In this document: positions 1 through 13,186 of the stretch, one piece after another | Position numbering within the stretch: position 1 is the first letter of the stretch | Layout of the letters: each line of letters starts with the position of its first letter | Source: Chloranthus sessilifolius | Lineage: Eukaryota > Streptophyta > Magnoliopsida > Chloranthales > Chloranthaceae | DNA length: 64,000 bases | NCBI GenBank assembly: GCA_021018995.1 | Contig: CM037586.1 | Span: 150,206,060 to 150,270,059 of the forward strand | Direction: 5' to 3' | Position numbers and translations under genes: made by a program | The notes under the pieces: model-generated | What the model saw: only the letters and a program-made list of their open reading frames with translations | Databases searched by the model: none | What the model was told of the DNA's origin: nothing

Positions 1-582
1 CATCGATCGAAAGACCTTATAATATAATATACACAGGAACTTTGGTCATGAGAATTGGAAAATAATATTAAATTCGAATAGCCTTAAGTTATTCAAAATT
101 AAACCCAGCTTGTTACTCTATTTTGACCTCTAAAACATCAGATTCATGAAATGGCTATTTCACACAAAGTTATAAATCTCGCTGTCTTCTTTCCAATGCT
201 GCACGAATCAAATTAATCCGAGGTCGGAGTAAAAAGATATGGCCAAAATACCGGGACAGGTGCATCAATGGTCGCAAGGTCGGGTTCGTAGACGCGAATT
301 TGAGTTCGCAGTCATAAGTTCGGACCCGAAACTTCAAGATATTATAATTTACTATTCTTTTAATTAAAATAAAAATATAGTTTAATTTTTGGGCTTAATT
401 AATTTTAAATAAATAATAATATAAACTTACAACAATAATATATATTATTATAATCTTAGTAGAAGGATAGATTTCTAACTATATAGATTTGAAAATAAAT
501 AATATTAATATGATATCATGCCGATTAAGTCAATCTATCAAATTTATAAATATTATAATTTAATTAATTTTACAGACATAAA

Positions 583-897
583 AGAAGAAGTAAACATATT
601 AAATATGCAGACATAATATAAGGTAAAATATTAATGGCTCAAACAAAAGGGATTCTTGAAAAGAAAAGAGAAATAACATATAAACCCAATTTACAGTTCA
701 TGCAATTTTAATAGAAAAATAAAATACTAAATATGCAGATTTATCATACTTAAATATATTCATGTTTAATTAGTATGTAGATTTAAAAGGAAGTAGACAT
801 ATTAAATATACAGACCTAATAGAGGATAAAATATTAATGGCCCAAACAAAAGAGTTCTTAAAAGGAAAAGAGAAATAACATATAAACCCAATTTACA
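583..897 (+). repeat. Direct duplication, about 113 bp, period about 202
   Basis: A block at about 583-695 recurs at about 785-897. Both share AGACATATTAAATAT-like sequence at the start, a middle with AAAATATTAATGGC, and an end in ATAAACCCAATTTACA. They differ by scattered substitutions and small indels, so this is an old local duplication. No coding potential is seen. Confidence 0.7.
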
Positions 898-2747
898 AAA
901 TATACAACTTTCAAGGGAAAGCATATATTAAACATATAGATCTATTAATTTATGAGATATTTTGGTTTAAATAAGATTTTTAAACTCGTCGATGCGCGAT
1001 TGAACGCATCCTACGCAACGGGATCTGAGAAGAACAAGATGGATTGATGGATACCCACCTCTTGAAGCGTGAACGAAAGATCAACGGCGATTCGGGTTGA
1101 AAAGGTCGATGCCTAGGGGGTCTGTTCGTCTAAGTCTTCAGAGAGAATGATTTTTTATTATAAAGAGTAGAGAGTTTTTAAAGTTTTATTTATAATTGTA
1201 TAAAATTTTAGATCAACTCTAATTAACACTCTTTGTAGAAGATTTAATAAAATAGGAGATTTTTATAAAGGAATAAGAATTCATATGTAACTTAGATAGC
1301 TTAAGAAAAGGTTTCGTTCCAGTGTTTTGCATAAGCACCAAAGCAATTGGTGTTTCTCTCCCAAAATTATAATTATACCCTTTGACTTGCTTGATCACTT
1401 AAAATGGGCATAACTTTTTATATTCTTGTCATAAGTCGTCAAATTATATATCATTGGAATCGTATCGACGAGCACTTCCCAATGAGTCTAATTTTGATAT
1501 GAAAAAAATTAAAAAAATTTTATTTTAAAGAGTGGGTTTCGATTCTGATGTGGAGCGTTAGCACAATACATAGTGTGGTGCATCATCTAACACCGTTAAA
1601 ATAAAATCTAAAAATTCAGGTTGTTATATGTATGAACTTTAAAATTTCGGATTTCGGCCTCTGTTTCGATCATTCCCGAAATCCAACCCAAAATTTTGAT
1701 TCTTGGTTGAGCGTCACCCATATAAAAAGCCATTTTAAACCTTATTTTTTAAATGAAAAATGGTTACATCGACGACTCATGTAAAAATCATCACTAAGTG
1801 GACGGTTAAAAAGTCTACAAAGTTAATTGTAGAGTGAAAGCTGTCATCTATAAATTTCACTCAATTGTCAATTTTTATATGGAATAAAAAATTAAAATAG
1901 AAAAAAATTAAGTGAAGGAAAAAAGTATGATAAGTAGAAAAAGTGAAAGAAAAATATGTTCAAATATGGTGTTCTCCTCAATTCAAAAGTTATGAAGAAG
2001 AGCGAAAATGACTACTTACACAAGTCCTGTGAGAAAGCCACCAACCTCTCCGATCGAATGAAGGGGAAATCCACTTGGATATTTGGGTATACACAATTTG
2101 AAATATTTTTCTTTATTATTTAATAAAGATTTACATGCTTCGACGATGTAGTTGGATTGAAATTTTTTTATTATCTCTTATTCTTTGTTACACTCGTCAT
2201 GTATGAGACATTTATCTTTAGTCATTGGATCATCATATTCATCTTGTTAAATATATGAATTGTGAATTTGCATTAACATGATTGATAAATGTTTATTACT
2301 TTGATGGCATGTGTGTGAAATGTGTGTTGTTCACTTGTCACAAGAAGTTTAATACATTGTAGGATTGTCATTTCTCCTTCAATGTGCATTGTTGACTATT
2401 CTTTAGAAATTATGGTTGTCAAAGTGATATACTTGATTTGATTTTGTTTCCATTAATTTTAGTTGATAGTTTTAAAATCTTTTTTCAAGGTTTAGGGGTG
2501 CACATGATTGAATTTTTTTTTGCTTTTAAGATTTTTTTTTTTTTAGTGTTTTTTACCTTTGTCAAATCATGATGGGAGAGAAGTGATAGATAGAAAGATT
2601 GATAAATTGATAAGTTTGATGGATAGCTCACGTGAAATCAAATTTTTATTTAATATTATTTTGAGCAGGTACGATTAATAGTTTGTCGAGTGTTTAATTT
2701 AGGTTAATAGGATTGAAGATCACAAGTTCTAATGGCACATTCTTAAA

Positions 2748-2767
2748 TTGGTTGGTTGGTTGGTTGG
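2748..2767 (+). repeat. (TTGG)5 microsatellite
   Basis: Five uninterrupted TTGG units. A simple sequence repeat with no other feature attached. Confidence 0.9.
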
Positions 2768-3989
2768 ATGAACATACACTTCTCATATTGTTAGGGGAAT
2801 GAAATGTCATAACTTTTAATTGCATTGCATATAGATTGATGTATCGGGCTTAGAACTAAATGATGTAATTTTATCTTTTTGAGTCCCTATAAATTTAATT
2901 TTTTTCATAGATTATGACAGAAGGCAAGAATGTAAGACTTTATATTATCACCATCCATGCCAAACCTAGTAGCACTCCTAATGTGTTTAGGTTTGTGCCA
3001 AAGTGTATGTAAATTGGCATGCATATCAAATTAATTGTTATAGATGGTTTATGATGAATTGTACCTTTGAGTGGGCTTAAACAGTTTTTAATGGTTTCAA
3101 ACAGTCCTAATATGTTTTCCATTGTATAGATCTCGTCACGTAGATCAAAATCAAATGGTTATATGCTCAATTTGGATCTATATTGAGCCCAAAATCGTGA
3201 AAATAAAAGAAAAAGTTAAACTTTCTCAAAAAATTAAACGAACATCTGTGACCATATGGACGGATGGAAGTGACGATATAGGCAGACGTCCTTGAACGGA
3301 CTTTTATGAAGCACTTAATTGACATCCGTGAAAATTTAATTCGAGCCCAAATTATGTTTCTACTATGGAAACCTATGTAAAACATATTTTGAGTCTCTTA
3401 TTAAAGAATTTAACCTTTGAGAGAAAACCTCCAATAGCCTTTGAGAACCACTGTTGTGAGCCTTCATCTTCTCAAGTCAAAGGTCTTCTTTCTCCATTAC
3501 TTTTGGAGATTTACGATTGTAGACTCAAGTGTTTGTGCTCAAGGATTCGAGCGGTGCCTGACACTAATAGATTTAAATATGGCTCTTATAGATTCAAGAG
3601 ACGGTTGCAGCTCGTCTATGGAACTCGGTGACTGGAGGTGTTACAGATTGATACACTGCAGATTTGTTGAGGGATGTAAGCGTCGTTGTTAGGAAGGGTT
3701 TGATAGGACTAGAGAGTTTGCATATCATTGGAAACCTTCTATAAATGTTTCTTTTGCATAGTAGATTTGTGTCTTGTATCTGAGGTAGAACCCGTGATTT
3801 TTCCTTATTGGGTTCTACATATACAAAATATTGTCTCGTGTGTTTGCTCTTTTGGATTTATATATTTAAATATTGATGTGATCAATTTTCCGCTGACTTT
3901 AAGCAAATTTAGGATACCTGGAAATTTTTTAAGTCAATTTACGGCAATATCATTTCCTTACATTCGTAGATTATTCCATATTTATATAT

Positions 3990-5233
3990 GGGAAATTTAC
4001 CTGACCGGCCCTGTCAGATACAGTTTTTACGTCAGAGGCCCTATATTTTCACCTTTATCCAAATCGACCAGCCAAATTACCCCCTTTCTTTAACGTACAA
4101 AAACATCATCTTCTTCCTCATTTTAATCTGGTATAGTTTTTAAAAATCAGAGGTAGCGAAGGTGACGGCGTCTTCTCCTCAATCTAAACTATTCCGATCT
4201 GCTATTTGGATCGACCCAGATACACCTTTTTCGTCAGAGACTGTAGCAGATTAGAATAAGGAAGAAGAGGATACACCTATATAATTTAAAATTTTAAATA
4301 TTGGCTACAATAAAATCGATAGTTTCAAAGATAGATATGAGAAAAATGCGATATCGATCATACGTCGATTCGATCATAATCGGTGATCATTTTAAGAGTC
4401 GTCATCGTCTCTGTACAAAGTCGTCATCGACTCTATAGAAAGTCGCCATCGATTATATAAAAAAAAAATTAAAAAATAAATAAATAAATAAAAATAATGT
4501 AATCGATAATTTATTATTATTATTTTTTTTTATGTAATCGATGACGACTCAGTACAGAGTCGTCATCGATTACATAAAATAAAAAAATAAAAAAAACGGA
4601 CGACTCGGTATAGAATCGTCATCGATTACATAAATTTTTTTTTTTATTTTATTTTTATATAATCGATGGCAACTCTGTATAGAATCAATGACGACTTTGT
4701 ACAGAGTCGATGACGACTCTTAAAATGATCGGTACCGACTATGTACAGAGTCGATATCGACTATGTACAGAATCGATGTCGCCTTTTTCTCATATCTATC
4801 TTTGGAATTATCGATTTTATATTGTAGCCTTCAAATCAGACAGCATAGACCTCGTTTCACATCGCATAAATATAGAAAAATATAAATATTTAAAATTTTA
4901 AATTATATAGGCATATCCTCTTCTTCCTTATTCTAATCTGCTACAGTCTCTGACGAAAAAGGTGTATCTAGGTCGATCCAAATAGCAGATCGGAATAGTT
5001 TTGATTGAGGAGAAGACGCCGTCATCTTCGCCACCTCTGACTTTTAAAAACTATACCAGATTAAAATGAGGAAGAAGATAATGTTTTTGTGCGTTAAAGA
5101 AAGGGGGTAATTTAGGCATTTTGCTAACCTAAGGGTCGGCTAGGCTTGGAGCTGGTCGATTTGAGTAAAGGTGAAACTATAGGACTTCTGACATAAAAGG
5201 CGTATCTCACAGGGCCTGTCTGGTAAATTTCCC
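3990..5233. mobile_element. Mutator-type foldback MITE A
   Basis: The element begins GGGAAATTTACCTGAC and ends with the inverted counterpart ending TAAATTTCCC. The two halves are inverted copies of each other for nearly their whole length, including the stretch at about 4110-4290 against 4900-5060, so the element can fold into a long hairpin. It is flanked by a perfect 9-bp target duplication TTTATATAT (3981-3989 and 5234-5242), the length typical of Mutator elements. It has no transposase. The centre holds 22-bp tandem units. Its right subterminal region contains GGCTTGGAGCTGGTCGATTT, also seen in the other Mutator-type elements of the window. Confidence 0.9.
4398..4780. repeat. 22-bp units inside MITE A
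   Basis: Units of exactly 22 bp run at 4398-4463 (three units, reverse orientation) and 4671-4780 (five units starting at 4671, 4693, 4715, 4737 and 4759). The core is ACTATGTACAGAGTCGATA, centred on the palindrome GTAC. The centre of the hairpin has further copies spaced by T/A-rich spacers. The units directly abut a segment that also follows the arrays in MITE B, so the two arrays occupy equivalent positions. Confidence 0.85.
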
Positions 5234-5242
5234 TTTATATAT

Positions 5243-6298
5243 ACATATACTTATTTGTATATGTACTTTTTGATAGGTACCATAATTTTATTTCAAAGAA
5301 AGGAAAATACAAGGAAGCTCCATTCATTTTATTCCTAGATACTCTAGCAAACAATGATTAGATATAGTTTCATTTCTCACAACTTGAATTAGTCTAAAAG
5401 GGACATCTGTTACAGCTCCTTATTGGAAAAAGATTTTTCAAATTCAAGCATATTGAATTTAGCTACTACTCGATGCTCCCCACTCATGTGCTCGTTGTTG
5501 AAAATTATTTGCCACAATATAAAATAGATAAATAAAAGGAAAAGATATTGAAACTTTTTATCAGTAATCTCAGTAGGGCTCATTATATTGACAAAAATAA
5601 AAATAGTTTTAGTTCACTTTTAGAAAAGGAATATAAACTTCGTCGTACTCGTAAGTGGAGAAATAGCTACAAATAGCCATGGCGAAAATAACTCTTCATC
5701 ATTGTTTAAGACTTATCAATCTCTTTTAAAAAACAGTTTTAAGACATATATTTCAGCAATAGAGCGGTAACATCGCAAATTGAGATGCAGGGATTGAAAG
5801 TCCGGTATATATCGGCATATCGGGTGGGTCCGAGGCTGATACGTATCACCTACATCCGATACGGATCTTATCTTTTGATCATAGGTTCATTGCATCACCT
5901 TTGGAGTGCCTTAACGAAATTTTAATTGCTAAATCTCATCAAAGAATTGACAGACACGAAATTTGATGATTTTTTGTAATGAAATGGTATTCAATTACCA
6001 ACACTGCAACTTGTGACAAAGTCGGGTTCTCTGTAACTGACCAGATGTATATGGTAATACTGCTCAATATGTTCGTCCTTTCCACTTTATTATTTCAAAT
6101 TATGATTTAACAACAGGGATATGAAGACCGATATAAATCAACATATCAGGCAAGTCGCAGGCTGATACATATCGGATTATATGGTACATGTATCAGCCAA
6201 ACTAGCTGATATTTCAACTACCATTTTTATTTTTTAAATACTAGAAATATATTTAAAATATAAAAAATTTGCAGAAGGGGCATTTTTGGTATTTTATC
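5243..6298. other. Intergenic DNA with GATAC-rich fragments
   Basis: No gene is seen. Two patches, about 5805-5875 and 6120-6215, contain repeated GATAC/GTATC/ATATCGG words like those in the hAT MITEs at 18800-19117 and 37773-38114. They are probably decayed relatives, but no ends or target duplications could be found. Confidence 0.45.
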
Positions 6299-6769
6299 GA
6301 AAAATTTATCATATCGACCCTGTCAGATACACCTTTTACGTCAAAGACCCTATAGTTTCACATTTACCCAAACCGGCCAGCTTTTAGCCAAGCCAGTTCC
6401 AGCTAGTACAAAAAGTTTGAAATACCCCTTCTTACACTTTTTATCATTCTATATAATTTAAAATTTTAAAAATTTACACTTTTTTATATTAATGCAATGT
6501 GAAGTAGCATCTAGTCCGCCTGATTTGAAGGCCATAATATAAAGATCGATGGTCCCAAAAATTGACACAAAAAAAAGGCGATATTACCTCTTTAAAAAAA
6601 AAATCGCTTGTTTACGCGATGTGAAGCATCATCTATGCCATATGATTTGAAAGTCATAATATAAAGATCGATGGTACCAAAGATTGACACAAAAAAAGTC
6701 GATATCGCCTCTTCTTCTTCTTTCGACGGTCTATAATTTGAATTAATTTTTTTAGGTGTTCCAATTAGC

Positions 6770-6901
6770 GACTGTCTAGACAATCGATATAGACTGCCTA
6801 GACAATCGGTATAAACTGTCTAGACATTCGATATAGACTGCCTACACAATCGATATAGATTGTCTAGCCAATTGGTCTAGACTGCCTAGACAATCGATAT
6901 A
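6770..6901 (+). repeat. 22-bp tandem array B1, six units
   Basis: Six head-to-tail units start at 6770, 6792, 6814, 6836, 6858 and 6880, a strict 22-bp period. The core is CTGTCTAGACAATCGATA, with palindromes TCTAGA and ATCGAT. Odd and even units tend to alternate between GTC and GCC after ACT. The array ends in a partial unit GACTGTTT. Confidence 0.95.
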
Positions 6902-7235
6902 GACTGTTTAAAAAGTTTTGTTTTTATTTTTTAAAAGAGGCGATATCGCCTTTTTCGTGTCAATCTTTGGTACCATCGATCTTTATAATATGGCCTTCTA
7001 ATTAGACATCATAGATGTATGTTCACATCGCGTAAACAAGCGATTTTTTATTTTTTTTTTAAGAGGCAATATCGCATTTTTTCATGTCAATCTTTGGTAC
7101 CTATGCCGTCTGATTTGAAGGCCATAATATAAAGATCGATGGTACCAAAGATTGACACGAAAAAAAGTCGATATCGCCTCTTCTTCTTTTGACGGTCTAT
7201 AATTTGAATTAATTTTTTTAGGTTTTTCAATTGGC

Positions 7236-7411
7236 GACTGTCTAGACAATCGATATAGACTGCCTAGACAATCGGTATAGACTGCATAGACAATCGGTAT
7301 CAACTGCTTAGACAATCAATATAGACTGCCTAGACAATCGGTATAAACTGCCTAGACAATCGATATCGACTGTCTAGACAATCGGTCTAGATTGCCTAGA
7401 CAATCGATATA
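7236..7411 (+). repeat. 22-bp tandem array B2, eight units
   Basis: Eight units with the same 22-bp period and core as the array at 6770, closed by the same partial unit GACTGTTT at 7412. It sits in the second copy of the larger module of MITE B. Confidence 0.95.
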
Positions 7412-7783
7412 GACTGTTTAAAAAGGCGATTTCTTTTTAAAAGATGTGATATTGCCTTTTTTCGTGTCAATCTTTGGTATCATCAATCTTTATAATATGG
7501 CATTCTAATCAGACATCATAGATGTTGTTTCACATCACGTAAACAAGCGATTTTTTTTTTTTAAAGAGGCAATATCGCATTTTTTCATATCAATCTTTGG
7601 TACCATCGATCTTCATATTGTGGCCTTCAAATCAGACGGCAACATCTATGCCGTCTAATTTGAAGGTCATAATGTAAAGATCGATGGTGCCAAAGATTGA
7701 CACGAAAAAAAGTCTATATCACCTCTTCTTCTTCTTTCGACGGTCTATAATTTAAATTAATTATTTTAGGTTTTCCAATTGGC

Positions 7784-7871
7784 GACTGTCTAGACAATCA
7801 ATATAGACTGCCTAGACAATCGGTATAGACTGTCTAGACAATCGATATAGGCTGCCTAGACAATCGATATA
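7784..7871 (+). repeat. 22-bp tandem array B3, four units
   Basis: Four units in strict 22-bp register, followed by GACTGTTT at 7872. Third module copy of MITE B. Copy number differs between modules (6, 8, 4, 4), so the arrays expand or contract independently. Confidence 0.95.
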
Positions 7872-8230
7872 GACTGTTTAAAAAGTTTTTTTTATTTTTT
7901 AAAAGATGCGATATCGCCTTTTTCATGTCAATCTTTGGTACCATCGATCTTTATAATATGGCCTTCTAATTAGACATCATAGATGTAGTTTCACATCGCG
8001 TAAACAAGCAATTTTTTTTAAAGAGGCAATATCGCATTTTTTCATGTCAATCTTTGGTACCATCGATCTTTATATTGTGGCCTTCAAATCAAACGGCAGC
8101 ATCTATGCCGTCTGATTTGAAGGCCATAATATAAAGATCAATGGTGCCAAAGATTGACACGAAAAAAAGTCGATATCAGCTCTTCTTCTTCTTTCGACGG
8201 TCTATAATTTTTTTAGGTTTTCCAATTTGG

Positions 8231-8318
8231 GACTGTCTAGACAATCGGTATAGACTGCCTAAACAATCGATATAGACTGTCTAGACAATTGGTCTAGATT
8301 ACCTAGACAATCGTTATA
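8231..8318 (+). repeat. 22-bp tandem array B4, four units
   Basis: Four units in 22-bp register, followed by GACTGTTT at 8319. Fourth module copy of MITE B. Confidence 0.95.
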
Positions 8319-9295
8319 GACTGTTTAAAAAGGTGATTTTTTTTTTAAATAGAGGTGATATCGCCTTTTCTCGTGTCAATCTTTGGTACCATCAATCTTT
8401 ATAATATGACCTTCTAATCAGACATCATGGATGTTGTTTCACATTGCGTAAACAAGCAATTTTTTTTTTTAAAAGAGGCAATATCGCCTTTTTTCGTGTC
8501 AATCTTTAGTACCATCGATCTTTATAATATGGCCTTCTGATCAGACATCATAGATTTAGATCATAGCCTTCGAATCAAACGACCTAGATATGGTATTTTC
8601 ACATGGCACAAGTCCACACGAGGTTAAGATCACTTTTTTAGAATGGATATCATGTAAAATCAAATACTAATGGTAGATGGTAAGAGCAAGATCTCAAGAT
8701 ACATCATATGAAAGATTGGGATGAAAAATGATCTGCATCGTTGGATTTAAAGCAGTCAATGGATTTCAACGTGGGTGCATTTTTAAAATTTTAAACTTTG
8801 TAGAACCATAAAAAGTGTAAGAAAGGGGTATTTAAGACTTTTTGTGGTAGTTGGAACTTACTAGGCTTGAAGCTGGTCGATTTGGGTAAAGGTGAAAATA
8901 TAGGGTCTCTGACGTAAAAGGTGTATCTGAGAGGATCGATCAGATAAATTTCCCTTGTTTCTTAGTTGTTACATTCTAGTCAATCGAATTAGTAGAATAT
9001 ATTATTATTCATATTATTGAAATAAATAAAGATTGGTGAGGAGTTAGTCAATAACGCTTGAGACTTGAGCATGTACTTACGGCGAACTATAATTATTGGT
9101 GCTTCCTTAGTTGTGATAGAAGCAATATTTTCTTAAATATTTTTAATTTATTATTATTAAATTAGTATATATAAGTTATATTTATTGCACTAGTATAGAA
9201 CATTTTCTTTTTTAAATTAAATCCCCTCAGATAGGGTAGGGAAGAATAAAAAAAATGTAATAAATAAAAGTAAGATAACAATCTTTAGATAGACC

Positions 9296-9447
9296 CACTA
9301 AAAAAATAAGACTAATAGCCACAGTCAAAACTGCCGCTATTAACAAAAAAATTGCCACTAATACTCATGTTGCTAATAGTTTTAATAATTTTTTTTGTTA
9401 ATAGCGGCAATTTTTGGCCGCCACTAATAGTCTTAGTTTTTATAGTG
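9296..9447. mobile_element. CACTA-type MITE
   Basis: The element starts CACTAAAAAAATAAGAC and ends in the inverted form GTCTTAGTTTTTATAGTG. The interior repeats GCCGCTATTAACAAAAAA and its inverse, giving a near-complete hairpin. CACTA ends and a size near 150 bp fit a non-autonomous CACTA derivative. Flanking triplets are ACC and ATC, so the 3-bp duplication is imperfect. Relatives lie at 21397-21560 and 41961-42015. Confidence 0.8.
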
Positions 9448-10103
9448 ATCACGCTCTATCCTATCTAGGGCTCTCAATGGGGCGGATTAGGGCCAGGTTG
9501 GGGTTCAATCTGGCCCTAGCCTACCTGAATCGGGTTCCCAATTTTTCAGTTCGGCCCTAAATCAGGCTACGATGTACTCAGCCCAAGCCTGACCCCTATC
9601 GAACAGGGACGGGTTTGAGTGTTTTTTCGGGCTTTTTTTCAACTATTTTTTTTTAATAAAATTTAGTTGGGCTAATTTTTTTGTATTATTTTTTCTAATA
9701 AAATTGGATTGAGTTATTTTTTTTCTAATAAAAGTTTGAAGAAGGTTAAAAATTTAATTAAATAATTATATTAGAGAAATTTATATTTTCAGCCCTATAA
9801 TTTTGCTTATTTACAAAATTGGCCCTATAATTTCAATCTTTGCGCAAAAAGTCAGCTCCAAGCAAAGTCGTTTCCACGTCAGCACAATTTTTTTCCTTAT
9901 TTACTCATTATATATATGAGTATTCTCCTCTATATTTTACTATTTTCTGTAGTTTGTTTCCCTGTACCAGTTCAGACCACACTATATCCCTGTCAACGAC
10001 AACGAGCACTGATAAGATAGCGTTTTTTATATTAAATATCAGAAATTTAAAAATAACACCAGAATGGATAGATTTGTTACCTTATGTTAGTTGCTCGTTT
10101 TCT

Positions 10104-10335
10104 TAAGATAGCAATACACTAATATAAGATAGCGGTCGTTATCTTAAGATAGCGACCGCTGACATAAGGTAGCGACCATTGACATAAGGCATCTTAAGAT
10201 AGCAATCGCTATCGTAAGATAGTGATCCGCTACCTTATGTCAACGGTCGCTATCTTATGTTAGCGTATCACTATCTTCAAAGAGCGATCACTATCTTCAA
10301 ATAGCGACCCGCTATCATAACGTAGCGGTCGACTA
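10104..10335 (+). repeat. 20-21-bp units in the leader of the MURA gene
   Basis: About eleven degenerate units of 20-21 bp built on GCTATCTTAAGATAGCGACC, with local inversions. The palindrome CTTAAG and its flanks can pair within one unit. The array lies between the left terminal inverted repeat and the first transposase codon at 10409, so it would be in the 5' leader of the transcript. Confidence 0.85.
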
Positions 10336-10408
10336 AATCTTAGTGAGTAAGTTAAGTATGACATTTTTTACGTTTTAATTTTTATTATTTTTTATATTTT
10401 AGGTTGAA

Positions 10409-12898
10409 ATGGATCTTTTCCTACTCTGTCATTTTGATGGGATCCATGTCCGTGATAATACTTACAGCGGTAGACATCGAAAGATTATCGTTATTACAGA
10501 GAAGATATCATTTGATTAACTTACGCAGAAAATATACAATGTCAGCAGGACTCAACCAGAAGAACATTCAATTACACTATCAGGATCATTGCGTATAGGA
10601 AAGAAGTTGGTGTTTGCCGAATTGTCGGACTCCGATGATCTTGCGAACTTATTCAAAGCATATCATATTGGTGATGGTGTGATAAATGTTTATATCGAAA
10701 TATCATCAGCCTTACAAAAATTTTATCGCCTTTCTAAGCATTTCAATCGTTCCATGAAACAAACGAAGATCATAAAGAATGTAAGGAAAATGTCAGATTA
10801 GGAGATGATGATGGTGTGAAACCAGAACATTTGATTGAAAATCAAGGAATACGATTTCAAGAGGAGAACATTATTGTGCTGATGATAGTCGACGATAATA
10901 AAAATATGAATAGAGGATTTCGCCCATACCGTAGGCTACTGGAGCTACCCTCTTTCGACATTCCAATGAGAGAAGGCGATGAGAATCAAGGATATTATCC
11001 TTATCTGAATCCGATACATGATACATGCCAGCTTAACTTTAAATCGATAAAAAATACATTCAATTGGAATCAGTGTAAAACATTTTTGGGAGGCCTTAGT
11101 CCATACCAATGGCCTTTTGAACCAAGAGCTTCGGAGCCAACGGTAATCAAGGCCATAACACAAGAGCATATCGCTCCCTAAACATCCCAACCTCGATGAA
11201 CCGCAACTAAAACAACTGCGCCTCAACCAACCGTACCTCGACGAACTCAACCCCAAGCACGTAATAATCATCCGATCGATGACGATGGTAGTGATACTGA
11301 AAATACTAAAGCATCGCCCTCGCCCACTTTCTGTGTTGATACTAACAGGGGAATTGATCGACCTCTGGTGAACGAAGACTATGATCTTAATGACTCAGAG
11401 GGCAAGTACATAGATTCGAAAGATGAGGAACTGTATGAAGGGGCCATTAATTGTTGGTCAGGCATTCAGAAATAAGAAATCCTTTCAAAAAGTCCTTAAA
11501 GAGTTTGACATGACAAATAATTTTTAAATTAAATAAATAAAAACCAGTCTTTTTCGAGTTACAACAAGGTGTGTTGAAGTAGGGTGTGTTTAGAGAATAC
11601 ATGCATCAAAATTAGTGGGTGTGGACACGTTTGTCGTGAAGACTTTCCACCTGGAATATACGTGCGGAATGTCAGCTTTCAGAAGAGGACATCACTAGTG
11701 TACGACAGCGTGGATAGTTTCCTTCGTAAAGGATAAATTGTTAAAAGGCTTCAACGAGAGTCCTGCTTCAATAATTTTTTATATTAAAAAAATACGGTGT
11801 AACAGTAGGTTACTGAAAAGCATGGAGAGGAAAAGAAATGACGTTGAATGACATCCGGGATAACTGAAATGAATAATTTAAGATGTTACCGTCCTATGTC
11901 TCCAAATTACAGCGGGTTGATCTAGACGTACATATCGGATTGTGTCGCGAGTCTGATTATGCCTTTCAAAGCTTCTTCATGACATTTGGACCTTATATTA
12001 AGAGCTTTCGTAATATTTTGCGAAGAATAATTGTTGTAGATGGGGCGCATTTGCGCGGACTATACAAAAGAGTGTTATTAATAGTTACGGTGATAGACAG
12101 GAATAGATATTTATTCCATATAGCGTTCGGCGTTGTACCCAAAGAAAATGAAAATCACTTGACATGATTTCTTAATCTATTAGGGAGTCGCGTAATCGAA
12201 GACTTTGAAGAGCAATTTGTATTGATATCAAACCGACAAAAGGGGTAAAAAGATTCAAAGATAGGTATCGCATATCGTAGCTATGAAAGGCGTTAAAAAA
12301 ATATTTTTCAGGGAAGCGTTATGATATACTGATAACAAATATAGCTGAAAATATTAACAGTGTGTTGAAGATAGTCAGGGAGGAATCAATCGTGAGAATG
12401 CTAGAAACCATTCGCACAAAAGTAGCCGAATTCTACCTTTGGCGTCTGGATGAAGGAAATAAAATGACACACGTGTTGATACCGATGGTGGAAGAGAACA
12501 TAACATGAAATTTATGGTGGGTCGGTCGAAAGAACGTTATTCCCTATGGTCGCGATACATTTCAAGTTAAACAGAGGCAATACACTCACAGTGTCAATCT
12601 AGAAAAACAAACATACAGAGGCATACGTTGGGCTATCCTTAGATTACCATGTTCGCATGCGATCGCTGCATTATCGCGTAGGAATATGGACAATGAGATT
12701 CATTAATTTTGTGAGTATTGGTTTACCAATGCCTTATTTAGGAAAACTTACAAAAAATACTTTGTTCCGACCGTTGATAAGCGCCAATGGACTGTTCTAA
12801 GGGAAGACATCGAGGTTTTGCCTCCGCACAAGATACGTCAAGCCAGTTGTCTGAAGAAAATGATGATAAGATCTAAAAGCAAAATTCGACCACTATGA
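10409..12898 (+). pseudogene. Decayed MURA-type transposase
   Basis: The probable start is the ATG at 10409 (MDLFLLCHFDGIHVRDN), the beginning of the N-terminal domain usual in plant MULE transposases. This frame meets a TAA near 10519, continues to 10801, and then shifts frame. An acidic linker follows (11260-11470). The transposase core at 11883-12167 shows FFMTFGPYI and VVDGAHLRG, where the first catalytic Asp is expected; the next segment reads LISNRQKG where ISDRHK is usual. The SWIM zinc-finger region near 12610-12700 keeps LPCSHAIAAL, but the first CxC pair is missing. Several stops and shifts make it inactive. It is convergent with the minus-strand Ulp1-like gene. Family assignment is firm; exon structure is not recoverable. 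Confidence 0.85.
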
Positions 12899-13186
12899 TA
12901 AAAAAATTATAATAAATACAGACATAACCGTCGCTCATATAAATTTATTAGAATATGAAACTCATTTCTTAGTTTGTAACTTATAAAAATGATATTGTTA
13001 TATCATAGCGGTCTGCTAAGGTATCTTCCAATAATAGTAAAAAAATAAAAATAAATTCACATAAAAATATATATTCATTATCCCAAGCTTGTTATAAAAT
13101 ATACAAAAATACACAAGTGAAAGAAAAAATAACTAAGTAGTTATATTTCCAAACGTGGACAATGAATGTCCGATTTCGGCTCGAAA

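Larger units (their letters stand above)
1..3989. other. AT-rich intergenic DNA, no gene recognised
   Basis: No reading frame here resembles a known protein, and the short frames on both strands overlap each other and carry no motif. The content is AT-rich with homopolymer T tracts near 2510-2545. Two local repeats are listed separately. Stretches near 980-1700 have the look of old LTR sequence, but no terminal TG/CA pair, primer-binding site or partner copy could be found, so no element is called. Confidence 0.5.
6299..8954. mobile_element. Mutator-type MITE B, with 22-bp arrays
   Basis: Left end (GAAAAATTTATCATATCGACCC, split as GAAAAATTTATC then ATATCGACCC) and right end (inverted GGGAAATTTATCTGATCGATCC, similarly split) are inverted repeats that extend through CCTTTTACGTCAAAGACCC and a subterminal segment with AGGCTTGAAGCTGGTCGAT. 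These ends match MITE A. The flanking 9-mers agree at only about 5 of 9 positions, so the target duplication has decayed or the boundary is slightly off. Inside, a module of about 450-600 bp, itself made of inverted parts, occurs four times, each with one array of 22-bp units. No transposase is present. Confidence 0.8.

Noticed and set aside
980..1980. Possible LTR of an old retrotransposon
   Set aside because: The composition is suggestive, but no partner copy, TG/CA ends, primer site or target duplication was found.
6770..8318. Short direct repeats suggestive of a CRISPR array
   Set aside because: Units are strictly head-to-tail with no unique spacers, and the surrounding DNA is clearly plant nuclear.
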